Shown: positions 20,195 to 28,758, numbered from the stretch's first letter. The stretch is 64,000 bases of DNA from Microbacterium lushaniae (GCF_008727775.1 NZ_CP044232.1:434001-498000); one strand, 5' to 3'. The notes: generated from the letters alone by a model not told the origin. Numbers and translations: made by a program.

Positions 20195-21922
20195 ATGCTC
20201 CGCGCGCCGCGCCTCGCCCTCCTCACCGTCGTTCTCCTCGCCGTCGCCGGTCTCACCGCGTGCGCGCCCGGCGACCGGGCCGCCTCGATCTCGGCGGAGG
20301 CGGAGGGAGTCACGGTGACGGTGGCCGCTCCACCGGGCCCCGACGACGACGCCGCCGTCGAGCCGGCCGTCGCTGCGGCTCTCGAGCTCGCGCCGGGGGA
20401 GTACCTCATGGCGCGGCCGGCGGAGATCACCGCCGACGGCGAGATCCCTGCATCCGGCGTCGTGCTGTCGATGACCCTGCCGCAGGAGCTGCCGACCGAC
20501 GTCTCCGGCGCCTTCGCCTACTTCGACGAGACCGCCGGCGCCTGGATGCCCGTGCCGACGACGATCGACGGTGCGGTGGCCACGGCGACGGTGGACCACC
20601 TGTCCCTGTGGACGCTCGTCGTCACCGGCCCTCAGGAGGTGCTCGCCGATCTGGCCGAGGGATTCGCCGAGGCCGGCGAGGGCATCGTGGAGGTCGCCGA
20701 GGGAGTGGGCGATTCCGTCGCCGACGGACTCACGTGGTGGAGTCAGGAGGGACCCGGCGACTGGATCTACCGTCAGGGCGGGCTGCTGCTGGGAATCCAG
20801 ACCGAGGCGCCCGACTGCGGGCCCGGCCCGCTGCCGGCATGGGTCGCGCACACCGACATCTCGATCCTGACCGGTTACTCCGAGAGCCACTTCGCCGTGC
20901 TGAGGTGCGTGGGCGCCGCCGCCGACCCCGAGCGCGTGCTGGTGAAGGCCGCGATGAACCGCGGCTACGGCTTCGCGGTGAGCTTCGCCGAAGGTGTCGT
21001 GCCGGCCGATCTGGAGTGGACGGTCGGCGACGACCTGCTCTCCCTCGACGCCGATGCGCTCGGCGAGCTGTTCGCCGCCGCGGCCGCCGGGGGCGGCTAC
21101 CTCGATCCCGTCGACGTGCTCATCGGCACGACGGAGCTGTCGTTCACGCTGGGTGAGGAGGATGTCCGCGCCCTCGCAGGGCAGCCGGTCGTCCACTTCA
21201 CCCAGGCGACGCCGGAGCAGGCGGTGCTGTCGGTGGTCTACAAGGCGCTCATCGGCATGGTCGAGGACTCCCTGGGAGCCGTCGTCGGGACGATCCTGGC
21301 GATGCGCGACTGCGACCCCGGCGACCTGACGGCGCAGTCCGACACGACCGCGTGGGCGGGATGGGTCGTGTCGTGCCTGCAGGCGGTCGGCGACGAAGAC
21401 TTCCAGGAGGGCGTCGACGAGCTGGCCTCCCATGCGTCGCAGCACGACGCCTGGCCCGAGGAGCTCGAACGACTGTGGACGGCGGACGGGACGAAGACCC
21501 TGCGCAAGGTGCTGTCGGCGCTGAAGTGGATCGACGCCGTCTCGCTGGGGCTCACGCTCATCGACTACGCCGGCGACGACGATCCCTACTACGTCGCGAT
21601 CGCGGCGGTCGAGCTGCCCGCGACTCCCGTCTGGGAGGACATCGACGGCACGTGGTGCCAGGGTGACCGCTCCGGCTCGTGCTTCTCCATCACGCTGCCG
21701 AGTGCGTCGACGGGTGCGGTGGTCGAGTTCGAGGGCATGCGGGAGGGGTGCTTCGCGGGCCTCATCTACGACCCGGCGGCGTCGGGCGCCAACATCATGT
21801 ACTGCCCGGCGGGGGCTGCCACTCCCGCCGCGGAGGCCCCGATGTTCGAGGGAGATGACTCCACGCGCGACCGCCTCTGGGTGTGGCAGGGCTACGGCGC
21901 CCCCACCTGGTTCCGGGGGTAG
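20195..21922 (+). CDS. Large lipoprotein of unknown function
   Basis: Secreted protein of 575 residues with the lipobox LTAC (about residues 20-23) after a hydrophobic signal. Residues about 60-145 look like a beta domain (GVVLSMTLPQELP, then GAFAYFDETAGAWMPVPTTI and DHLSLWTLVV), reminiscent of ZU5-like surface modules, though this is tentative. A long central region follows with several Cys residues spaced for extracellular disulfides, and a Cys-containing C-terminal segment near WCQGDRSGSCFSI. No catalytic motif is visible. It is probably exposed on the cell surface. Confidence 0.8.
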   Translation: MLRAPRLALLTVVLLAVAGLTACAPGDRAASISAEAEGVTVTVAAPPGPDDDAAVEPAVAAALELAPGEYLMARPAEITADGEIPASGVVLSMTLPQELPTDVSGAFAYFDETAGAWMPVPTTIDGAVATATVDHLSLWTLVVTGPQEVLADLAEGFAEAGEGIVEVAEGVGDSVADGLTWWSQEGPGDWIYRQGGLLLGIQTEAPDCGPGPLPAWVAHTDISILTGYSESHFAVLRCVGAAADPERVLVKAAMNRGYGFAVSFAEGVVPADLEWTVGDDLLSLDADALGELFAAAAAGGGYLDPVDVLIGTTELSFTLGEEDVRALAGQPVVHFTQATPEQAVLSVVYKALIGMVEDSLGAVVGTILAMRDCDPGDLTAQSDTTAWAGWVVSCLQAVGDEDFQEGVDELASHASQHDAWPEELERLWTADGTKTLRKVLSALKWIDAVSLGLTLIDYAGDDDPYYVAIAAVELPATPVWEDIDGTWCQGDRSGSCFSITLPSASTGAVVEFEGMREGCFAGLIYDPAASGANIMYCPAGAATPAAEAPMFEGDDSTRDRLWVWQGYGAPTWFRG

Positions 21923-22043
21923 GCCCGCCCCCGGCTCCTCGCGGCGCCGCAGCCGGTGCCGTCCGGCGTGCGGCCCGCGCCCCGGTAACATCGGGTCTGC
22001 CGGAGCCGGGGGGGCGGGCGGAAGCGGGGCGAACGTGGCGACG

Positions 22044-23018
22044 ATGCCGGATGAGGAGACCACTGAGCCGTCGGTGTCGTTCGACGTGCTCGCCGCCGAT
22101 CTGCAGCGGCTGCGCAGGGAGGCAGGTGATGTCTCCTATGCCGAGATCGCCGCCCGCATCGCCGAACGCCGCGAGTCCGAGGGCATGAGCGTCGGCGCGG
22201 CCCGCGTCGCCCGCTCGACGGTCTTCGACGTCTTCCGCCCTGACCGGCGGCGTGTGAACGCCGATCTGGTCCGCGAGGTCGTGCTCGCCCTCGGTGAGGA
22301 CGAGCGGTCCGCCGCGCAGTGGCGACGGCGGAGCCTGGCCGCACGGATGGCACCCGCTCCCCGACCCGCAGCTCCCGCGCATCCCGGCGGCGCCCATCTC
22401 GCCGGCCACGCGGCGGGTGAAGGTGCCCTGCGCGTCGCGCTGATCGTCGCGCTGCTCGTCGGCTGCACCGGTCTGAACCTGTTCGGAGCCGCGGTCGTCC
22501 GTCGCTGGGATCTGCCCGTCTTCCTCGACATGATCGGCACAGCCACCGCCGCCTTCGCCCTCGGGCCCTGGTACGGCGCCCTCGTCGGCGCGACGACCAA
22601 CGTGCTGGGCGGCATCATCCTGGGTCCGGAGAACGTGCTGTTCGCGGTGGTGAACGTCACCGGCGCGGTCGTGTGGGGCTACGGCATCCGCCGCTTCGCG
22701 CGAACGATCCCGCGTTTCGTCGTGCTCAACGTCGCGGTCGCTCTCGCGTGCACGTTCGTGGCAGTGCCGGTGAACGTCCTGTACGACGGCAACGGCGGTC
22801 ATCTGAGCGACGCCGTCATCGCCGCGATGCGCGACGCCGAGGGCCTGTGGGCGGCGGCGTTCTCCGCCAACCTGCCCGTCTCCGTCGGCGATAAGATCAT
22901 CGCCGGGTTCCTCGCCCTGGCGTGCGCGCGCCTGCTCGGCCCATTCCGGCTGCGTGACCCGCAGCCCCCACTGCTCATGCCGCGGGGCGCCCGCGGGTCT
23001 GCTCCGTTCGGTGGCTGA
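22044..23018 (+). CDS. HTH domain fused to an ECF S-component-like membrane domain
   Basis: Protein of 324 residues with two parts. Residues about 13-97 resemble an XRE-like helix-turn-helix module (LQRLRREAGDVSYAEIAARI, then STVFDVFRPDRRRVNADLVREVV). After a Pro/Ala/His linker, residues about 128-300 form roughly six TM helices with FLDMIGTATAAFALGPW and GALVGATTNVLGG, patterns seen in S components of energy-coupling-factor vitamin importers and in LytS-like 5TM sensors. A membrane-bound ligand-sensing regulator is plausible. A -10-like TAACAT lies at 21986-21991; a GTG at 22035 is an alternative start. Confidence 0.75.
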   Translation: MPDEETTEPSVSFDVLAADLQRLRREAGDVSYAEIAARIAERRESEGMSVGAARVARSTVFDVFRPDRRRVNADLVREVVLALGEDERSAAQWRRRSLAARMAPAPRPAAPAHPGGAHLAGHAAGEGALRVALIVALLVGCTGLNLFGAAVVRRWDLPVFLDMIGTATAAFALGPWYGALVGATTNVLGGIILGPENVLFAVVNVTGAVVWGYGIRRFARTIPRFVVLNVAVALACTFVAVPVNVLYDGNGGHLSDAVIAAMRDAEGLWAAAFSANLPVSVGDKIIAGFLALACARLLGPFRLRDPQPPLLMPRGARGSAPFGG

Positions 23019-23019
23019 G

Positions 23020-23760
23020 TCAGCGGGACGAGTTCGGCGTGCGGCCGCGCACGATCCCGACGAACGCCTGCACATCGGGGCTGTCGCCCTCGCGCGGCCA
23101 CGCCAGGGCCATCGTCGAGGGCGGGCCGTCGCGCAGCGGCCGGTGGGCCACATCCCGCCGCGCGTGCAGCCGGGCCAGCGACATCGGCGCGATGACGACT
23201 CCGACGCCGGCTGCCACCGTCGCGACGGCGTCGGCGGTGGTCTCGGGGGCGTCGAATCCCGGCGCGACGGCGCCGGGGACGACCGGGTGGAGCACGTCGT
23301 CCCGCGGCACGATGACGACCTCCCCGGACAGGTCCGACAGGTCCAGCTCGTCGGCGGCCGTCAGGTGCGAATCGGCCGGAACCACGGCGACGGGAACCTC
23401 GGTGTAGAGCGGGATGACGTGCAGCTGCTCGGCGTCCAGCGGCAGGCGCACCAGGGCGGCGTCCACCATCCCCGCCGTGAGAGCGGCGTGCTGCTGGTCG
23501 ACGGTCAGCGGGATGAGCTCCAGCGCGACCGCCGGGAGACGTTCGCGCCACGCCGCGATCCACTTGCCCGGTGTGGCGCCGGGCACCACGCCGAGCCGGA
23601 AGCTGCGCGCCGGGTCGGGCGCCTCCGGGCGCGACGCGCGCTCACGCGCGGGACGGGGTGCGGATGCGGCGGGGCTGCGGGATGCGGATCCGCCGCGCGG
23701 CGCGGGACGACCGCCCTTGCGCGCGGGGCGGGAAGACTTCGACCCACCGCTTCTCGCCAT
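23020..23760 (-). CDS. LysR-type effector-binding domain protein without HTH
   Basis: Protein of 246 residues. The first 50 or so residues are a basic Ser/Arg/Pro/Ala-rich tail, followed directly by a LysR substrate-binding domain (FRLGVVPGATPGKWIAAWRE, LVRLPLDAEQLHVIPLYTE, ADAVATVAAGVGVVIAPMSL). The N-terminal winged helix normal for LysR regulators is absent, so it may act as a ligand-binding partner or a moonlighting regulator. TACGCT ends 6 bases before the ATG. It is divergent from a DUF1304 gene. Function is uncertain. Confidence 0.8.
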   Translation of the reverse strand: MARSGGSKSSRPARKGGRPAPRGGSASRSPAASAPRPARERASRPEAPDPARSFRLGVVPGATPGKWIAAWRERLPAVALELIPLTVDQQHAALTAGMVDAALVRLPLDAEQLHVIPLYTEVPVAVVPADSHLTAADELDLSDLSGEVVIVPRDDVLHPVVPGAVAPGFDAPETTADAVATVAAGVGVVIAPMSLARLHARRDVAHRPLRDGPPSTMALAWPREGDSPDVQAFVGIVRGRTPNSSR

Positions 23761-23766
23761 GCTGCC

Positions 23767-23772
23767 AGCGTA
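23767..23772 (-). promoter_or_regulatory. -10 box of the LysR-domain gene
   Basis: On the minus strand TACGCT ends 6 bases before the ATG at 23760; it sits 10 bp from the opposing -10 box of the divergent gene. Confidence 0.5.
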
Positions 23773-23782
23773 TCCGGCGCGC

Positions 23783-23788
23783 TAGGTT
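23783..23788 (+). promoter_or_regulatory. -10 box of the DUF1304 gene
   Basis: TAGGTT ends 7 bases before the ATG at 23796. Confidence 0.5.
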
Positions 23789-23795
23789 CAACCCC

Positions 23796-24194
23796 ATGGT
23801 GGTGATCCTCGCAACGGTGCTGGGCGCACTCGCAGCCGTCGTGCACGTGTACATCTTCGTGCTCGAGAGCGTCCGATGGACGGCTCCGCGCGTCTGGCGA
23901 CGGTTCGGGATCGGCGACCAGCAGGCGGCGGACACGGTGCGCCCGATGGCCTACAACCAGGGGTTCTACAACCTTTTCCTGGCCGTGGGCGCGGCGCTCG
24001 GGCTCGTGCTCTTCTGGGCGGGCGGCCCCGGCACCGTCGCCGATGTCGCCGGGCGCACCCTGGTGCTGTTCAGCCTCGGCTGCATGGCCGGCGCCGCTCT
24101 CGTGCTGATCACGACGGGCCGGCGCTACCTCGCCGCCGCGGCCGTGCAGGGCGTGCTGCCGCTGGCGGCGTTCGTGCTGTTCCTGTTCGCCTGA
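23796..24194 (+). CDS. DUF1304 family membrane protein
   Basis: Membrane protein of 132 residues with four TM helices. The family block MAYNQGFYNLFLAVGAALGL (residues about 52-71) and the N-terminal HVYIFVLESVRW identify DUF1304, whose role is unknown. The start was set at 23796 because the hydrophobic first helix begins there and a -10 box lies 7 bases upstream. Its stop abuts the stop of the convergent beta-helix gene with no bases between. Confidence 0.88.
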   Translation: MVVILATVLGALAAVVHVYIFVLESVRWTAPRVWRRFGIGDQQAADTVRPMAYNQGFYNLFLAVGAALGLVLFWAGGPGTVADVAGRTLVLFSLGCMAGAALVLITTGRRYLAAAAVQGVLPLAAFVLFLFA

Positions 24195-24623
24195 TCAGGC
24201 GGCCAGGCGCAGACCGCGCCGGTCGGTGGCCACTGTCTCCCCGTCGGCGATGCTCTCGTCATCGCGGATCAGAGACCCCACCGCGACCCGTGCCTGGGTG
24301 CCGATGTGCGCACGCACGCCGATCTTCGCGCCCGCCCCTACGGCGGCGCCCGATCCGATGTGCGCATGCGGCGCGATGCGCGCCTGCGGACCGATGACAG
24401 CGTCGGACTCGACCCACGCGCCGCGCCCGATCTGGGCGCCCTCGGCGATCAATGCTCCCGGTTCGACATACGCCCCCGCCTCCACGAGCGCGCTCGGGTG
24501 CACCTTGGCCCCGTGCGCGATCAGGCCACGACCGTTCACGTGCTTGCGATAACGCAGCGTCTCGCCCCGGTCGTTCTCGATGTCGATGTAGTTCTTACCC
24601 ACGATCTCCTCCGGCAGCGCCAT
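24195..24623 (-). CDS. Left-handed beta-helix (hexapeptide-repeat) protein
   Basis: Protein of 142 residues. After a 40-residue lead-in (GKNYIDIENDRGETLRYRKH) come about ten hexapeptide turns (for example SALVEAGAYVEPGALIAEGA and QIGRGAWVESDAVIGPQARI), the left-handed parallel beta-helix found in LpxA-like acyltransferases and gamma-carbonic anhydrases. No clear catalytic His triad is present, so it may be a structural or transferase-like member. It is monocistronic; its upstream 248-bp gap holds only the terminator of the next gene. Confidence 0.8.
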   Translation of the reverse strand: MALPEEIVGKNYIDIENDRGETLRYRKHVNGRGLIAHGAKVHPSALVEAGAYVEPGALIAEGAQIGRGAWVESDAVIGPQARIAPHAHIGSGAAVGAGAKIGVRAHIGTQARVAVGSLIRDDESIADGETVATDRRGLRLAA

Positions 24624-24820
24624 TCGGCACCGTCATGAACACCCAACGGTCGACCGCCGTGATTCATTCCCGCGCATGATCCGTCGCGCGGGGCGTCCGC
24701 GACGGTACGGGTCCGAAGACGAGGATCCCCCGCGGGCGCCGATCGCGTCAGAGACTTGACAACGGCGCCTTCGCGTGCGGATCGATGGGCGAGGGCGTGT
24801 GCACGGAGTGGGGACGAACA

Positions 24821-24856
24821 GGGTGCGGGCCGCTGCGTGGTCAGCGGCCCGCACCC
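24821..24856 (-). terminator. Hairpin terminator of the LigM-like gene
   Basis: A perfect 15-bp stem, GGGTGCGGGCCGCTG (24821-24835) with its complement at 24842-24856, closes a 6-base loop 15 bases past the stop of the minus-strand gene ending at 24872. There is no clear U-tract, as is common in high-GC actinobacteria. Confidence 0.75.
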
Positions 24857-24871
24857 GTCGAGGGGCCGTTC

Positions 24872-26254
24872 TCAGGCGGGAACGCTCGCCCGGTACGTGG
24901 TCCGTGCCTTCTCCGTCAGCGGGGCGGGCTGCACCGTCGCGCGGATCTTCACCTGCACGTGGTCTTCGACCTGCAGCTTCGAGGACGGCGTGTCCTCTCC
25001 CCAGACCACCTCGACCTCGGTGCCCGGCTCGGCGAACTCCGGCTCCACCACGGCGAGCGAGAGGATGGCGCGCTCGTTGGCCGAGTATCCGGTCCACGTC
25101 GACAGTCCCACCACGCGGCCGTCGGCTTCGACGCGGTCGAAGTGGAAGGTGTCGTACAGGGCCATGGGCAGGTTGAAGTACTTCGCCCCGGGGCCCTCGT
25201 GGAACATCGAGCCGACGGCCTTCTCGACATCGTCGCCGTTCCACACGAGCGTCACCTTGCGCCGCGTGGAGCCCGAGCCTTCCGCGGCGCGCCGCTCCAG
25301 CGCCTCCCGCCCGATGAAATCGTGGTCGAAAGCCACGATGCGGCCGTAGTCGAGTTCATCCGGTGTGACGTAGTAGTCCTCGATGTCGGGCGAGTAGAAG
25401 CTGCCGCCCAGCGGCGAGATCGTCTCGTACGCGTTCGCCGTCAGCCAGCGACGGTAGTCGGCGAGGCGCTCATCGGTGTAGATGGCCGGCAGCGGCCGGG
25501 GGAGCCATCCGGATTCCAGCGCATTGGTGTGGTACGCCCGCCCGCCGACCTCGACGAGATCGAAGTCCTTGCCCGCCTCCAGGAGGGCGGAGTGGACCGC
25601 CTCGTGGTCGTCCCACGGTCCCCACATCTCGAAACCGGGCTCGCCCGCCATGCCGTGGCGGAGGGCGCGGACCTCCTTGCCGCCGATGGTGAAGCGGGTC
25701 ATGCCGAAGAAGCGCAGCTTGGGCGGCGCCGCACCCGTCGCGCGTTCGATCACATCGAGCGCGCCGGGGCCCTGAACCTGGTAGCGGTACAGGACGGGAT
25801 CGCCCTTGCGCACGAGCGAGTTGTCATCGCGCCAGATCTCCACGTCGTACCCGCCGGTGACGGCGTGGTAGTGCAGCCAGTTGATCGACGGCGGGATGCC
25901 CACCGCCTGATACTCGTCCTCCTCGAGGTGGAAGAGGATGTTGTCGCCGATGATGTAGCCGTCGTGGTTGACGGCGACGAACTGCTTGGCCATGTCGACG
26001 GGGAAGTTCTCGACGCTGTTGACCGCGAGGTCGCGGATGAGCTTCAGCGCGTCGGGACCCTTGATGTTCAGATCGGCCATGTGGTGCGACTGGTCGAACA
26101 GCACCGCGGTCCGCCGCCAGGCGAGCTGCTCGTCGCGCCAGTTGCTGAACTCCTGGACGACACGGGGGACCACCGCCGGAGGCGTCTGCGATTCCCACAG
26201 CAGCTTGACGGGGCTGCCGGCCGCCGCGATGGCTTCTTCGAGATTGTTGGGCAC
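24872..26254 (-). CDS. LigM/DesA-like tetrahydrofolate-dependent O-demethylase (GcvT fold)
   Basis: Protein of 460 residues of the aminomethyltransferase (GcvT) superfamily. The N-terminal half carries the folate-binding fold (VLFDQSHHMADLNIKGPDAL, GYIIGDNILFHLEEDEYQAV) and the C-terminal half the family beta-barrel (STWTGYSANERAILSLAVVE). The length and the opening (residues 1-60, LWESQTPPAVVPRVVQEFSNW) are closer to LigM and DesA, which move a methyl group from vanillate or syringate to tetrahydrofolate, than to GcvT itself (about 370 residues). No other glycine-cleavage gene is near. AAGGAGG precedes the GTG start. The divergent LysR gene is its likely regulator; the actual substrate is inferred. 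Confidence 0.75.
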   Translation of the reverse strand: MPNNLEEAIAAAGSPVKLLWESQTPPAVVPRVVQEFSNWRDEQLAWRRTAVLFDQSHHMADLNIKGPDALKLIRDLAVNSVENFPVDMAKQFVAVNHDGYIIGDNILFHLEEDEYQAVGIPPSINWLHYHAVTGGYDVEIWRDDNSLVRKGDPVLYRYQVQGPGALDVIERATGAAPPKLRFFGMTRFTIGGKEVRALRHGMAGEPGFEMWGPWDDHEAVHSALLEAGKDFDLVEVGGRAYHTNALESGWLPRPLPAIYTDERLADYRRWLTANAYETISPLGGSFYSPDIEDYYVTPDELDYGRIVAFDHDFIGREALERRAAEGSGSTRRKVTLVWNGDDVEKAVGSMFHEGPGAKYFNLPMALYDTFHFDRVEADGRVVGLSTWTGYSANERAILSLAVVEPEFAEPGTEVEVVWGEDTPSSKLQVEDHVQVKIRATVQPAPLTEKARTTYRASVPA

Positions 26255-26298
26255 TTCGGTTCCTCCTTGAACTGGGCCGGGTTCCTACCTCGCCATTG

Positions 26299-26332
26299 TT
26301 GACACGGACGACGTCGCGGGTAAAACATGTTT
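26299..26332. promoter_or_regulatory. Divergent LysR/LigM control region
   Basis: The 109-bp gap between the two divergent genes holds TTGACA (26299-26304) with TAAAAC 16 bp downstream (26321-26326) on the plus strand, and a perfect 10-bp palindrome AAACATGTTT (26323-26332), a plausible part of a LysR binding site. Confidence 0.45.
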
Positions 26333-26363
26333 ATTCAACGTCCCACCACAGGATTGCTGGTCA

Positions 26364-27332
26364 GTGTCGCCCATCCCCTTCACGCTGCGGCAGCTCGAGT
26401 ACTTCGAGGCCGTCGCCGGCGAGGGCTCCCTCGCCGCCGCCGCGCAGCGATCCCGCGTGAGCGCAGCAGGCCTCGCGCTCGCCATCGACGAGCTGGAGCG
26501 GCACCTCGGGGTGCAGCTGTTCGTGCGCCGCAAGGGACGCGGCATGACGCTCACCGGCGAGGGGTCGCGGATGCTGGCCCACGCCCGCCGTGTCCTCTCC
26601 GGCGCCGAGCTGCTGGGCGCCGAGGCGTCGCAGTTCGCCGGCTCGCTGAGCGGCCGGCTGTCGGTGGGATGCTTCTCGACGCTGACCCCCTACTTCCTGC
26701 CGGCGATCCTGGAGCACTTCGGCCGGGAGCATCCCGGCGTGCAGCTGGACTTCGTCGAGGCGGATGCCGCGTCCCTGGACGAGCTGCTCCTGCGCGGTCG
26801 CATCGATGTCGCGCTGCTGTACCACGTGGATGTGTCGCCGCAGCTGGCCTTCGACCCCGTCCGCAACTACCGGCCGCACGTCCTGGTGGCCAAGGATCAC
26901 CGATTGGCCGCCCGGAAAGGCGTGCACCTGGCCGAGCTGGCCGACGAACCGCTCATCGAACTGGACGTGCACCCCACGCGGACGAACACCGAGCGCATCT
27001 TCCATCTCCTCGGCCTCGAGCCGAGCATCGGTCATGTCTCGCGGAACTACGAACTGGTGAGATGCCTGGTCGGGCGCGGCCTCGGTTACGCCGTGATGTT
27101 CCAGCGGGCCTCGGCCGACCGCACCTACGACGGGCACGAAGTGCGGCGCCTGACGCTGCTGGACCGCGTACCGCCGTCCATCGTCGGCCTGGCCCGGCCG
27201 GCCGGCGCCCCCCGCTCGGCGCGGTATGCCGCGCTGTTCGAGATGCTGGTGTCGACCTCCGGAGCGCGGGAGGGGCGGGAGGCGATCGCGGCATCCGCGC
27301 CGGAGGGACGGCGCGGCTCGGCGCCCGCGTAG
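26364..27332 (+). CDS. LysR-family transcriptional regulator
   Basis: Regulator of 322 residues with a complete N-terminal winged helix (TLRQLEYFEAVAGEGSLAAA, then RSRVSAAGLALAIDELERHL) and a C-terminal LysR effector domain (GRLSVGCFSTLTPYFLPAIL, ALLYHVD, RCLVGRGLGYAVMF). It is divergent from the LigM-like gene, the normal layout for a LysR activator and its target. The start is GTG at 26364. The effector may be an aromatic acid if the target is an O-demethylase, but this is inference. Confidence 0.9.
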   Translation: MSPIPFTLRQLEYFEAVAGEGSLAAAAQRSRVSAAGLALAIDELERHLGVQLFVRRKGRGMTLTGEGSRMLAHARRVLSGAELLGAEASQFAGSLSGRLSVGCFSTLTPYFLPAILEHFGREHPGVQLDFVEADAASLDELLLRGRIDVALLYHVDVSPQLAFDPVRNYRPHVLVAKDHRLAARKGVHLAELADEPLIELDVHPTRTNTERIFHLLGLEPSIGHVSRNYELVRCLVGRGLGYAVMFQRASADRTYDGHEVRRLTLLDRVPPSIVGLARPAGAPRSARYAALFEMLVSTSGAREGREAIAASAPEGRRGSAPA

Positions 27333-27375
27333 TGCCGTTGCGCCGCCTGCCATACTCGTCCGCGAGGAGGCACGC

Positions 27376-27975
27376 ATGCCCACAGGCCAGGACGCACGCC
27401 GGCTGCCGCTGCGCAGACCCGAAGAGCTCGACGCGGAGCAGAGCGGACTGTACGCGCGGATCGTGGGTGGGCCGAGGGCGTCGCAGTCCGTTCCGGTGAC
27501 GGCGCCGGATGGGTCGCTGCTCGGACCCTTCGCGGTGATGGCGCTCGCCCCGGAGGTGGGCGACGCCGTCCAGCAACTCGGCGCCGCGTTGCGCGTGTCC
27601 ACCGGAGTGGACCCGCTCACGCGAGAGGCCGCCATCCTGCTGGTCGCCGCGCACCACCGCTGCGAGTTCGAGTGGTTCGCCCATTCGGGGGCAGCAGGCC
27701 GGGCGGGGCTCACCGAAGGCCAGCTGGCCGCGCTCCGGGATGGCCGGGTGCCGGCGGAGCTTCCCCCGCTCACGACGGCAGTGCTGGAGGTCGTCGACTC
27801 GCTGCTTCGGCATCGCTCGCTCGATGACGCAGAGTACGCCGCGGCGGCGGCGTCCCTGGGCGAGCAGGCGCTGGCCGAGGTGGTGTGGCTGACCGGCTAC
27901 TACTCCATGCTGGCCGTTGCCCTCGCGACCTTCGAGCCGCCCAACCCGCTGAGCGGCGGCGTGACCTTCACCTGA
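27376..27975 (+). CDS. Carboxymuconolactone decarboxylase / AhpD-like protein
   Basis: Protein of 199 residues with the CMD-type helical fold: REAAILLVAAHHRCEFEWFAH is the conserved Glu/Cys/His helix pair, and EVVWLTGYYSMLAVALATF the C-terminal helix. The CxxC pair of AhpD peroxidase partners is not present, so a decarboxylase- or lactonase-like role is as likely as a redox one. The ATG at 27376 has GAGGAGG 7 bases upstream. It lies downstream of the LysR gene on the same strand, so a link to aromatic catabolism is possible. Confidence 0.8.
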   Translation: MPTGQDARRLPLRRPEELDAEQSGLYARIVGGPRASQSVPVTAPDGSLLGPFAVMALAPEVGDAVQQLGAALRVSTGVDPLTREAAILLVAAHHRCEFEWFAHSGAAGRAGLTEGQLAALRDGRVPAELPPLTTAVLEVVDSLLRHRSLDDAEYAAAAASLGEQALAEVVWLTGYYSMLAVALATFEPPNPLSGGVTFT

Positions 27976-27981
27976 GCGGGC

Positions 27982-28758
27982 TCAGGGGGATTGGCACTCC
28001 GGGCACCAGAACACGTTGCGTTCGCTCGTCGCGGTGGCGCCCAGGGACCCGCCGAGGATGGTCGCGCCGCAGCGGCGGCACGGCTTGCCCTCGCGCCGGT
28101 AGACCCACGTCCGGCGCCCGGGCCGCGCGTCGCCGGTGAAGGTGCGCGCGGGCCGGGAGAGGTTCGCGCGGATCATGCGCACGCCGACATCCAGCAGCCC
28201 GGCCGCGTCGATCTCGGTCGCCGGGCGGGTGGGCGGGATGCCGCGGACGAAGAGCATCTCGTTGGCGTACTCGTTGCCGAAACCGGCGACGTTGCGCTGA
28301 TCCAGCAGCGCCACGTGCGCGGCCCGCGAGTCGGCGCCCAGACGGCGCGCCGCCTCCGCCGCATCCCAGTCCTCCGCCAGCGGATCGGGACCGAGGTGCC
28401 CCACGATGCGCTCCTCGTCCGCCGTGGGCAGCACTTCGACCAGGGCCAGGTCGAACCCCACCGTCACGGCCTGCGCCGTGCCGACGACCGCGCGGACCGC
28501 GTGCGCGGGCCCTCCCCACCGCTGGCCGGGCCGGTACAGGTCCCACCGCCCCTCCATCTTCAGGTGGGAGTGCAGCGTCCAGCCCCCGATGCGCTCGAGC
28601 AGGTGCTTGCCGCGCGGCACGACGGCCACGACCTCCTCGCCCCGCAGGTCGGCCGTCGCGCTGCGCGGCACGCGGATGTCGAATCGCGTGACCTCGTGCC
28701 CCACCAGCGCGTCGGCGAGCCGCTTCGCGGTGCGGTGCACGGTGTCGCCCTCAGGCAC
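27982..28758 (-). CDS. nei: DNA glycosylase/AP lyase, Fpg/Nei family (endonuclease VIII)
   Basis: Base-excision repair enzyme of 258 residues that removes oxidised pyrimidines and nicks the abasic site. The mature catalytic Pro2-Glu3 start is visible (GTG CCT GAG, reading PEGDTVHRTAKRL as in Nei), with the H2TH region LLDQRNVAGFGNEYANEMLF and a C-terminal zinc finger with Cys pairs CRRC and CPEC. The GTG at 28758 is fixed by the need for Pro at position 2. It overlaps the 3' end of lhr by 8 bp, forming a repair operon. Confidence 0.93.
   Translation of the reverse strand: MPEGDTVHRTAKRLADALVGHEVTRFDIRVPRSATADLRGEEVVAVVPRGKHLLERIGGWTLHSHLKMEGRWDLYRPGQRWGGPAHAVRAVVGTAQAVTVGFDLALVEVLPTADEERIVGHLGPDPLAEDWDAAEAARRLGADSRAAHVALLDQRNVAGFGNEYANEMLFVRGIPPTRPATEIDAAGLLDVGVRMIRANLSRPARTFTGDARPGRRTWVYRREGKPCRRCGATILGGSLGATATSERNVFWCPECQSP

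Noticed and set aside
24756-24761. TTGACA as a promoter for a gene in the 24624-24871 gap
   Set aside because: No suitable -10 box or reading frame follows it before the terminator at 24821.
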